Origin: an uncultured Candidatus Peregrinibacteria bacterium
Lineage (GTDB): Bacteria > Patescibacteriota > Gracilibacteria > CAIRYL01
Assembly (NCBI GenBank): GCA_903882825.1
Contig: CAIRYL010000148.1
Location: 1-7,528 of the forward strand
Direction of reading: 5' to 3'
Length of the DNA: 7,528 nucleotides
Numbering within the stretch: position 1 is the first letter of the stretch; every line of letters begins with the position of its first letter. The translations under genes and the position numbers were made by a program. The notes under the pieces are model-generated. The model was not told the DNA's origin. It ran no database searches and saw nothing but the letters and a program-made list of their open reading frames with translations. Positions 1 through 5,773 of this stretch are shown in pieces.

Positions 1-210
1 CGATCTATGACGAATACATTGTTGGAGAAAGAACGTTTGCAAAAAGATTTAGAAGAGGCAGAAAAAACTTTTACTAATTTAGAAAAACGGCTGAATAATA
101 AAGAGTATGTTAAAAATGCTCCTGCACATTTATTGGCTGAAACACAATTACAAAAGAAAGAAATAGAAAAAAAGATGAAAGCAATACAACAAAAAAGAGA
201 GGAATTATAA
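1..210 (+). CDS. valS: Valine--tRNA ligase, C-terminal end (5' truncated by window edge)
   Basis: This is the last 69 codons of an open frame that enters from the left edge (CGA TCT ATG ...) and ends at TAA 208-210. The residues form the C-terminal coiled-coil arm typical of ValRS: a Leu/Glu/Lys-rich helix, then 'NNKEYVKNAPAHLLAETQLQ', which matches the family pattern of a hairpin turn followed by F/YxxxAPxxxxxxE, then a second charged helix. In this family the arm contacts the tRNA while the catalytic Rossmann core, upstream of this window, charges tRNA-Val with valine in the cytoplasm. The internal ATG at 7-9 is not a start, because the frame is open to the edge and 67 residues cover only the arm. 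A 9-bp hairpin (198-206 with 213-221) overlaps the stop codon but has no T-tract; the probable terminator lies in the repeat at 251-346. The identification rests on the arm alone. Confidence 0.85.
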   Translation, partial: RSMTNTLLEKERLQKDLEEAEKTFTNLEKRLNNKEYVKNAPAHLLAETQLQKKEIEKKMKAIQQKREEL

Positions 211-250
211 AAAATTCCTCTTGCGAAGAAACTTCCCCCATTCTTTCATT

Positions 251-346
251 TTTTTGTCTCGCTGGCTTCATACTCTCCCGAAGGGAGGTGTGGAGCCTTT
301 TTCCGTATATAATTTCGCTTGGCGAAAAATAGAGAGCTAGCGGAAA
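251..346 (+). repeat. 96-bp direct repeat, copy 1 (terminator plus palindrome module)
   Basis: Bases 251-346 match 1356-1451 at a constant offset of 1105 with only two differences (T257/C1362 and T268/C1373), so 94 of 96 are identical. The unit has two palindromic halves. The first is a terminator-like stem at 264-297 with T-tract 298-302. The second is bounded by TTTCCG (300-305) and CGGAAA (341-346) and contains the perfect hairpin TTTCGC-TTG-GCGAAA at 313-327. The right boundary of identity falls exactly at the end of CGGAAA. The outer parts CGCTGGCTT (260-268) and GAGCTAGCG (334-342) can also pair, with two G-U wobbles, giving an alternative fold. It lies 40 bp after the valS stop. It could be a REP-like or MITE-like dispersed intergenic repeat; no transposase is present. 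Confidence 0.9.
264..302 (+). terminator. Intrinsic terminator downstream of valS (inside repeat copy 1)
   Basis: A GC-rich stem forms between 264-279 and 283-297, with loop GAA at 280-282 and one bulged T (274). It is followed directly by TTTTT at 298-302. The outer seven pairs are GGCTTCA with TGGAGCC, including one T-G pair that is a G-U wobble in RNA, and the inner pairs are CTCCC with GGGAG. Position and orientation fit termination of the valS transcript. Confidence 0.75.
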
Positions 347-582
347 GTTGAAGCGCAATATTTGTTGAAAAATCTCCATTTTCCACGTGTTGGGGAACGG
401 TAATTTCGGAATTGTACGAATGGTGTGATACTTGTAAAACCGCAGAAGAAAGAAAAGAAAATAAAAAAACGAAGGGCGAATCCATAACACTTGTAAAATT
501 ACTTTTATTTTTTACAAAAAAACTTGACAAAAGAAAGAAAGAAAGAGCAAAGTGCCACCTTTATTTTTTTACAAACTTTTTT
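347..582. other. Non-coding stretch upstream of the unknown gene
   Basis: These 236 bp between repeat copy 1 and the chosen start of the next gene show no convincing gene. A frame continuous with the downstream gene is open from 412, but its translation is low-complexity Lys/Phe-rich and looks non-coding. The stretch holds an 8-bp inverted repeat TTGTAAAA (491-498) / TTTTACAA (510-517), a TTGACA hexamer at 524-529 with no good -10 partner, and a T-rich near-duplicate ending in ACAAA at 502-518 and 559-575. A promoter for the following gene probably lies here, but I cannot place it. Confidence 0.4.
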
Positions 583-1335
583 ATGGCAAAACCCACAGAT
601 AAATTAGTTGTTTCAAGTGATTCTAGTGACGCTACATGCGTAGCAGAGTTACAAAACACAAAAGCTCCAAAAACGGCAGTCGAAATTCATAATATTCTTG
701 AGTTGATTGCCGGGATTATTGGAGGAGTAGAAAGCAAAAACCCAGTAATAAAAAGTATCAGGGGTATATTTAATGAATTGCGGAATATTCTGGAGAATAA
801 ATCTGACCCTGCCTTCATTGAGAAACAAGGTGTACTACTAGATAATCTAGCCAAAGACTGGGAAAACAAGGCGGCACAAGATGCGTTGGAAGCTTTTCAC
901 AATGCAAGTGAAATGGACCTTAATCTTAATCCAGCCGAAATAGGGGAATGTGAGAGGTTATTTAAAGCTTTACTAGAAATTCTTAATACTCAAGTAGAGA
1001 CAGCAGAAGCGGTAAATGCACTTATTCCTGACTTAAATGATACTGCGAAAACAGAAAAATCTCCTCATAGCGAAGCAGAAAGGAGATTACTTCTTTCTCT
1101 TTTAAATAGAGTGGAAGCAATGATGGATGAATATGAAGACGACGAGAGTAAAAAACCAGAATATGAAGCACTGGAAACTCTTTATAGAGGTGATTTAGGA
1201 AGTCTTATTAAATATTTTAATAATCCTGCTACTGATTCAGCAAAAGATAATCATTTAATGCTGTTACGTTTGTATGAAATCAAGTTTTCTCAAATAATAA
1301 ATCCAAAAAGTACTGCGGGGGAAATTAATAATTGA
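583..1335 (+). CDS. Hypothetical acidic alpha-helical protein, 250 aa, bracketed by direct repeats
   Basis: I do not recognise this protein. From ATG 583 it has 250 residues ending at TGA 1333-1335. It looks cytoplasmic: no signal peptide, and the one hydrophobic patch (residues 39-49, LELIAGIIGGV) is too short to be a membrane span. Most of the chain is Leu/Glu/Lys/Ala-rich and predicted helical by eye (about 31-105, 117-150 and 163-200), with an acidic stretch DEYEDDES at 182-189. It has two cysteines (19, 123) and no catalytic motif that I can name. The frame is open back to 412, but the 57 extra residues are low-complexity with no better ribosome site, so MAKPTDK is preferred. No Shine-Dalgarno precedes 583; the upstream bases are T-rich. 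Repeat copies lie on both sides (ending 346 and starting 1356), and the second would terminate this transcript. It could be an adaptor or a cargo gene of a repeat-bounded segment; function is unknown. Confidence 0.75.
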   Translation: MAKPTDKLVVSSDSSDATCVAELQNTKAPKTAVEIHNILELIAGIIGGVESKNPVIKSIRGIFNELRNILENKSDPAFIEKQGVLLDNLAKDWENKAAQDALEAFHNASEMDLNLNPAEIGECERLFKALLEILNTQVETAEAVNALIPDLNDTAKTEKSPHSEAERRLLLSLLNRVEAMMDEYEDDESKKPEYEALETLYRGDLGSLIKYFNNPATDSAKDNHLMLLRLYEIKFSQIINPKSTAGEINN

Positions 1336-1355
1336 TACAAACGCTGTCTCCATAG

Positions 1356-1451
1356 TTTTTGCCTCGCTGGCTCCATACTCTCCCGAAGGGAGGTGTGGAG
1401 CCTTTTTCCGTATATAATTTCGCTTGGCGAAAAATAGAGAGCTAGCGGAAA
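1356..1451 (+). repeat. 96-bp direct repeat, copy 2 (terminator plus palindrome module)
   Basis: This is the second copy of the element at 251-346, in the same orientation and 94 of 96 bases identical. It starts 20 bp after the stop of the unknown gene. It contains the terminator stem (1369-1402), the TTTCCG/CGGAAA pair (1405-1410 with 1446-1451) and the perfect hairpin TTTCGC-TTG-GCGAAA (1418-1432). The outer CGCTGGCTC (1365-1373) and GAGCTAGCG (1439-1447) pair over 9 bp with one G-U wobble as an alternative fold. Identity stops abruptly at 1451. Confidence 0.9.
1369..1407 (+). terminator. Intrinsic terminator downstream of the unknown gene (inside repeat copy 2)
   Basis: The stem is GGCTCCA-TAC-(T bulge)-CTCCC, loop GAA (1385-1387), GGGAG-GTG-TGGAGCC, giving 15 pairs with one wobble, then TTTTT at 1403-1407. 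It starts 33 bp after the TGA stop at 1333-1335 and points in the direction of the unknown gene, which converges on pheT. Confidence 0.8.
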
Positions 1452-1454
1452 TTC

Positions 1455-1470
1455 TGGAGATTTTTCTCCA
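1455..1470. repeat. Small perfect hairpin beside repeat copy 2
   Basis: TGGAGA (1455-1460) and TCTCCA (1465-1470) form a perfect 6-bp stem around TTTT. It lies between the repeat and the pheT stop. Read on the minus strand it follows pheT by 38 bp but lacks a U-tract, so it is a poor terminator. No clear terminator for pheT is seen on the minus strand. Confidence 0.35.
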
Positions 1471-1508
1471 TACTTCCCGACGATATCTTTAAGAGAGCAA
1501 ATTTTCTT

Positions 1509-4244
1509 TTATTCTCCAAACCGAAACACTCCTCCACGTTTTTCCAATGTTTCGAGAACCGTTTTTTCGAGTATTTTAATTTCTTTTTCCTCAAGCGTTC
1601 GCTCTGATGATCGAAATTCAAACGAAACCGTCACCGATTTTTTCCCTTCTTCAAGACCTTTCCCCTCCCAAATATCCATAATTTTAGCGCTCGTTACGAG
1701 CAGATTTATTTTTTCAAAATTCTTTACTAAATTTTCTACAGGGAGTCGAGTATCACACAGAACAGAAACATCATATTGAACACCTGGAAATCTGGGAATC
1801 GACTTTATTTTTTTCACTTTTCCCAAAAATTCTGTAAAAGGAGCCAGTGTAATACACACTTCACAGGTATTTTCTGGAAGATGAAATTCTTTGGCTATTT
1901 TTGGATGGATTTGGAGAATTTTTATAACCGCGTCTTTTCCTCCTTTTACCACTGCGCATCTTCCAGGATGAACAAAGGGCAGAGATGAAAAGTCTTTTGA
2001 TTCAGTTCTCGTAGGAATTCCAAAACTCTCAAAAATTTCCTCCGCAATAGCTTTCGCATTATAAAAATCATCGCCTACAAATAATGCTGTTATACGATCT
2101 TCTTCCTTTTTTTCACCCTCTTTCATTTTAAAAACTTTTCCACTTTCAAAAATCCTAAATTTTTCCTGATATCGTCTATTTTTTTCTGCCGTTTCAAAAA
2201 GTCGAGGAGAAAGACTGGTACGCATAAGAGATACATCTTCAGAAAGAGGATTCTTCAGAAAAATCATATTTTCTTCATCTTTTTCGATTCCACAACGAGA
2301 AAGTAATTTTTCACCCAGAAAGGAAAATGTAATAACTTCAAAAAACCCATTAGAAACCAATACCTGAGCCACTTTTTTTTCTACTGCCCGAATCGGTAAA
2401 GTTTGATATTCAGACACTTCAATATGAGGAGAAACCGCGTGTATATTATTTAGTCCATAAATACGAGCAATTTCTTCTGCAATATCTTCTGGAATATTTA
2501 AATCGGTTCGCCACTCGGGAATAGTAAGGTTTAAAATCCCCCCATCCCATTCTCCAAAAATTTCTAAAGAGTTGAGAATTTTTAAAATTTCATCAGCAGA
2601 AAGTGTGTGCCCCAACACACGCGTAATAGTTTTGTGTGGAACCAAAATATGCTTACAAGAAAGATCTCCGAACGTTTTATGGAATATTTCACTGGTTATT
2701 TTTGCTTCTGGAAAAATTTCTAAAATCCAATTTATGGCAGAAAAAAGACCTTTTTCCGCAACAGGGAGAGCAATTCCTTTTTCATAAATAGTGGCAGCAT
2801 CTGTTCTGTGACCAATGGCAATCGCCGTACGTCTAATTTTTACAGCATCATACACGGGTGCGTGTAACAACACATTTGTTGTAGAATCAACAATACCGGA
2901 GTTTTTTCCGCCCTGAATTCCACAACAATCAAAAATTGTCCCTAATTCATCCCTTAAAATAATACTATGAGGAGGAAGTATCTTTTCATCGCCATCTAAA
3001 TTCACCATTTTTTCTCCTCCAGTAGTGAGTTCAAAATTCCATTTTTTCCCAACTCTTTCCCTATCAAACGCATGTAATGGCATACCCGTGTCGAACATGA
3101 CGAAATTCGTAATATCTACGAGTGCATTATGTGGCTGAATACCAACAGATTTTAGAAGGCGTTGCATTTCTGGTGGAGACTGAGTTTTCCCATCTACTCC
3201 ATTTATAGAAACCGCCAAATATTCGGGAACTATTTTTTCAGCGTTTGTAGGAAATGAAATGGAAATAGGAAGCGGGGTGTTCTCTGTAGGGATGTTGCAT
3301 ACAACATCTCTTACAGAATCTTCTTTCCACTTTGCGAGTCCACACGCCACCAATTCTCGAGCAAAACCAATATGAGAGAATAAATCAGGGCGATTGGTAA
3401 TAGCAGTGTTTTCTACCTCAAAAACAATATCTTCTTCAAAAATATAATGAAAAAAAGGTGTACCAAGTGGTGCAGGTTTTTGGAGAAGAAAAATTTCTTT
3501 ATTTTGAGAAGGGGCAATATGAAGCTCTTCTGTAGAGCAAATCATTCCATTGCTTTCTTCTCCTCGTATTTGTGATGCCTTAATTTTAAAGTCTCCCCAT
3601 AAATTTGCCCCTACACAAGCAACAGGAACAAGCGCATCTTGTTGTAAGTTACTTCCTCCACAAACAATATTTAAAATTTCTCCATTCTCAATTTCTACTT
3701 TTACAAGATGTAAACGTTCGGCATTGGGATGGAGAGAAATTTCTTTTATTTTTCCCACCACCACATGATGGAGTCCTGCTCGAATGATGTCCATAACGGG
3801 GACACCAAGAGGTGTACTACTGGGGAATCGAAGAAGTCCTTCCTGTGTATACGATATTCCTAATTCTTCTTCGCTACAAACCATCCCTTCCGAAGATATT
3901 CCTCCTAATTTTGATACTTCAATTATTCCTCCATTGAAGAGATGTGTCCCAGGAAGTGCAATAGCATACACTTCTTGTTCTTGGAGCGGGAACACGCTCC
4001 CAAAAACTACTACTTTTTCTCCATAAATATTTCCCAATGAAAAAATTCCCTTGTGGAGCTTACTATTGTCAGAAATTTTTTGAAAAGAAAGAAGTTTCCC
4101 CGTAACTACGGTTTGAAGAGAATCATAAGAAGAGTGGATAGCATCCACTTCCGCAGACTTTTCTGTTAAAATTTCCGCAATACGAGAAGGATTTTTTTCA
4201 AGAAGGGTAACATGACGCTGAAGCCAAGAAAGAGAAATGTTCAT
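1509..4244 (-). CDS. pheT: Phenylalanine--tRNA ligase beta subunit with duplicated tRNA-binding domain
   Basis: This is the beta subunit of the alpha2-beta2 enzyme that charges tRNA-Phe; it carries tRNA binding and editing. Domains in order: N-terminal helical segment (1-40); a first tRNA-binding OB domain (about 46-154, with SKLGGISSEGMVCSEEELGI at 111-130); a second OB domain (about 161-268, with the canonical HPNAERLH at 172-179, IVCGGSN at 193-199 and RGEESNGMICS at 227-237); B3/B4 editing domain (about 325-500, VDITNFV 376-382, HAFD 391-394); B5 (about 530-600, WRTDL 578-582, EEIARIYG 590-597); catalytic-like core (615-800, NPLSEDVSLMRTSL 665-678); and the FDX-ACB anticodon-binding domain (815-910, RTLEEKEI 882-889). 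At 911 residues it exceeds the usual roughly 800, and the second OB domain explains the excess. The start is ATG 4244, matching family N-termini; no Shine-Dalgarno is seen (TTCCTTTCCC precedes it). It lies 86 bp after trpB on the same strand and may be co-transcribed. pheS, usually upstream, is absent here. Confidence 0.96.
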   Translation of the reverse strand: MNISLSWLQRHVTLLEKNPSRIAEILTEKSAEVDAIHSSYDSLQTVVTGKLLSFQKISDNSKLHKGIFSLGNIYGEKVVVFGSVFPLQEQEVYAIALPGTHLFNGGIIEVSKLGGISSEGMVCSEEELGISYTQEGLLRFPSSTPLGVPVMDIIRAGLHHVVVGKIKEISLHPNAERLHLVKVEIENGEILNIVCGGSNLQQDALVPVACVGANLWGDFKIKASQIRGEESNGMICSTEELHIAPSQNKEIFLLQKPAPLGTPFFHYIFEEDIVFEVENTAITNRPDLFSHIGFARELVACGLAKWKEDSVRDVVCNIPTENTPLPISISFPTNAEKIVPEYLAVSINGVDGKTQSPPEMQRLLKSVGIQPHNALVDITNFVMFDTGMPLHAFDRERVGKKWNFELTTGGEKMVNLDGDEKILPPHSIILRDELGTIFDCCGIQGGKNSGIVDSTTNVLLHAPVYDAVKIRRTAIAIGHRTDAATIYEKGIALPVAEKGLFSAINWILEIFPEAKITSEIFHKTFGDLSCKHILVPHKTITRVLGHTLSADEILKILNSLEIFGEWDGGILNLTIPEWRTDLNIPEDIAEEIARIYGLNNIHAVSPHIEVSEYQTLPIRAVEKKVAQVLVSNGFFEVITFSFLGEKLLSRCGIEKDEENMIFLKNPLSEDVSLMRTSLSPRLFETAEKNRRYQEKFRIFESGKVFKMKEGEKKEEDRITALFVGDDFYNAKAIAEEIFESFGIPTRTESKDFSSLPFVHPGRCAVVKGGKDAVIKILQIHPKIAKEFHLPENTCEVCITLAPFTEFLGKVKKIKSIPRFPGVQYDVSVLCDTRLPVENLVKNFEKINLLVTSAKIMDIWEGKGLEEGKKSVTVSFEFRSSERTLEEKEIKILEKTVLETLEKRGGVFRFGE

Positions 4245-4330
4245 GGGAAAGGAAAAATAAAATATTATGAGCTTTTTTGAACACCATCATAACAAGAAAA
4301 AGAAACACTTTCTAGTACAGAGCTGAAGCT
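4245..4330 (-). other. trpB-pheT intergenic spacer
   Basis: These 86 bp separate the trpB stop from the pheT start. Read on the minus strand, the AGAGCT-TC-AGCTCT palindrome (4332-4319) overlaps the trpB stop but is not followed by a U-tract, so transcription could continue into pheT. A weak CATAAT -10-like hexamer lies on the minus strand at about 4269-4264, without a well-spaced -35. Whether pheT has its own promoter is open. Confidence 0.3.
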
Positions 4331-5551
4331 CTATTTTTTTGATTTTTTCGCCAAAAAGTCAAACCATGCTTCATCTCCTAGGACATCGGCAATAAGAAAA
4401 ATATCTTTATCACCGCGTCCACTTTGGTTCACCACAATAATTTGGTCAGGGCTCATTTTTGGTGCGCATTTCATGGCCTGAGCCCATGCATGGGAACTTT
4501 CTAGTGCGGGGATCATTCCTTCTTTTTCCATTACTTTTTTTAGAGCATCAATGGCTTCATCATCTGTGGCATAGGTATATTTTACTCTTCCAGATGCATG
4601 TAAAAAGGCATGTTCGGGACCTATTCCCGCATAATCTAATCCTGCCGAAACCGAATGCGTAGAAGAAATTTGCCCGTCTTTATTTTGCAAAAAAATACTT
4701 TTATAGCCTTGTACAATCCCAGTTCTTCCATTTTTTCCAAAAAATCGTGATGCGTGTTCGTCTCCTTCTATCCCCTTTCCTCCTGCTTCTACACCTATCA
4801 ATTCCACTGCATCCTGTAAAAAATCATAAAAAATTCCAATAGAATTTGATCCGCCTCCCACACAAGCAATAATTTTATTGGGAAGTTTCCCTTCCGCTTT
4901 TAAAATTTGTTCTTTCGTCTCGCGTCCAATAATACGTTGAAATTCTCGTACCATTTCCGGGAATGGTGCGGGTCCTAGTGCCGAACCAATCATATAGTGA
5001 GTATTTTCAACATTCGTTGCCCAATCACGCAATGCTTCGTTTACGGCATCTTTGAGGGTTTTAGTACCGCTTGTTACGGAAACTACTTTTGCACCCAAGC
5101 GTTCCATCCAAAACACATTTGGGCGTTGCCTCGCAATATCATCCTCACCCATATACACGGTACAATCAAATCCCATTTTTGCGCATACTGTTGCCACCGC
5201 TACTCCATTTTGTCCAGCTCCTGTTTCGGTAATGATTCTCTTTTTTCCCATGCGTTTTACCAAAAGCGCTTGTCCCAAACAGTTATTAATTTTATGAGCT
5301 CCTGTATGATTGAGATCTTCTCGTTTGACATATATTTTTGCTCCACCAAGCTCTTTTGAAATATTTTCTGCAAAATACAAAGGAGAAGGACGCCCAATAT
5401 ATGTTTGGGCGAGATGTAAAAATTCTTTCCAAAATTGTTCATCCTTTTTGGCTTCTTCCCAAACTTTTGCAAAATCGTCAACAGCAGGAATTAAAACCTC
5501 AGGAATATATCGACCTCCAAATTCTCCAAAATAGCCTTTTAAAAAGTTCAT
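4331..5551 (-). CDS. trpB: Tryptophan synthase beta chain
   Basis: This PLP enzyme condenses indole with L-serine to give L-tryptophan, normally in a complex with TrpA. The 406-residue product is close to the family's usual 390-410. The N-terminus YFGEFGGRYIPEVL is diagnostic. KREDLNHTGAHKINN (76-90) carries the PLP Schiff-base lysine K87, ETGAGQNG (109-116) carries the general base E109, GGGSNSIG (232-239) is the phosphate-binding loop, and SGRGDKD (377-383) carries S377. These positions equal the Salmonella numbering K87, E109 and S377 when the start is ATG 5551. A GTG at 5566 would add five residues (MFFII) and is less likely. No Shine-Dalgarno is seen before either start. The KREDLNHTGAHK form is of the TrpB1 type. 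No trpA is adjacent: downstream is pheT and upstream is a divergent gene, so the protein may salvage indole or use a distant TrpA. The stop codon TAG lies inside a small palindrome (4319-4332). Confidence 0.96.
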   Translation of the reverse strand: MNFLKGYFGEFGGRYIPEVLIPAVDDFAKVWEEAKKDEQFWKEFLHLAQTYIGRPSPLYFAENISKELGGAKIYVKREDLNHTGAHKINNCLGQALLVKRMGKKRIITETGAGQNGVAVATVCAKMGFDCTVYMGEDDIARQRPNVFWMERLGAKVVSVTSGTKTLKDAVNEALRDWATNVENTHYMIGSALGPAPFPEMVREFQRIIGRETKEQILKAEGKLPNKIIACVGGGSNSIGIFYDFLQDAVELIGVEAGGKGIEGDEHASRFFGKNGRTGIVQGYKSIFLQNKDGQISSTHSVSAGLDYAGIGPEHAFLHASGRVKYTYATDDEAIDALKKVMEKEGMIPALESSHAWAQAMKCAPKMSPDQIIVVNQSGRGDKDIFLIADVLGDEAWFDFLAKKSKK

Positions 5552-5618
5552 AATTATAAAAAACACTAAAACAAGAATAGCAGATTTAGTAGTAAAAAAT
5601 ATATTTTATGTACTCCTC

Positions 5619-5659
5619 TAGATTTTCATTAAAAGTGGAATAGAACGAATGAAAATCTA
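5619..5659. promoter_or_regulatory. Perfect 12-bp inverted repeat in the divergent intergenic region
   Basis: TAGATTTTCATT (5619-5630) and AATGAAAATCTA (5648-5659) are perfect inverted copies around 17 bp. The element lies 68 bp upstream of the trpB start on the minus strand and about 75 bp before the promoter of the secreted-protein gene on the plus strand. Neither strand has a T-tract after it, so it is not an intrinsic terminator. It could be an operator for a dimeric regulator or a hairpin in the trpB 5' leader. TAGAGGAG occurs on the minus strand next to the right arm and next to the left arm (5679-5672 and 5620-5613). Confidence 0.5.
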
Positions 5660-5733
5660 CATTTCTCATCTCTCCTCTAAAAAGTTTTACAAGTTTTCAT
5701 CCCGAAGCAACTCTTTCTTTCTTCGTTTTAATA

Positions 5734-5742
5734 TGTTATAAT
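5734..5742 (+). promoter_or_regulatory. Extended -10 promoter for the secreted-protein gene
   Basis: TGT-TATAAT is a consensus extended -10 element (TG at 5734-5735, TATAAT at 5737-5742). No good -35 hexamer is found 16-18 bp upstream (T-rich TTTCTT region), as expected for extended -10 promoters. Transcription would start near 5749, leaving a leader of about 25 nt before ATG 5774. Confidence 0.55.
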
Positions 5743-5773
5743 AAGCATATATAACTCTTGATGTACATAACAA

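Noticed and set aside
198..221. 9-bp hairpin overlapping the valS stop codon as the valS terminator
   Set aside because: It is AT-rich and followed by TGCGAAGAA rather than T; the stem at 264-302 is a much better terminator.
524..529. TTGACA hexamer as the -35 of a promoter for the unknown gene
   Set aside because: The hexamer is perfect, but 16-18 bp downstream lies GAGCAAAG-type sequence with no resemblance to TATAAT.
110..530. Minus-strand reading frames across repeat copy 1
   Set aside because: Their translations are Phe/Leu/Ser-rich, overlap valS, the repeat and each other, have no family features and no ribosome site.
412..582. N-terminal extension of the unknown gene to an earlier start at 412
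   Set aside because: The frame is open, but the 57 residues are low-complexity Lys/Phe-rich, there is no ribosome site, and the sequence character changes sharply at MAKPTDK.
1333..1335. TGA read as glycine (genetic code 25)
   Set aside because: Reading through would run into the terminator repeat and stop at a TAG inside it, and no long gene in the window has an in-frame TGA. Standard code is consistent.
251..1451. CRISPR array or insertion sequence
   Set aside because: There are only two copies, 1 kb apart, each internally palindromic and much longer than CRISPR repeats, and no transposase or cas gene lies in the window.
4319..4340. AGAGCT-GA-AGCTCT hairpin followed by A and seven T as a plus-strand terminator
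   Set aside because: No plus-strand gene ends near it; it overlaps the end of trpB on the other strand, and the T-run is the Lys-rich C-terminus of TrpB read backwards.
5586..5669. 27-codon minus-strand reading frame upstream of trpB as an attenuation leader peptide
   Set aside because: It has nine Phe/Tyr codons and a GAGGAG nearby, but no Trp codon. The GAGGAG is only 2 nt from the ATG, and AT-rich DNA favours Phe/Tyr codons by chance.
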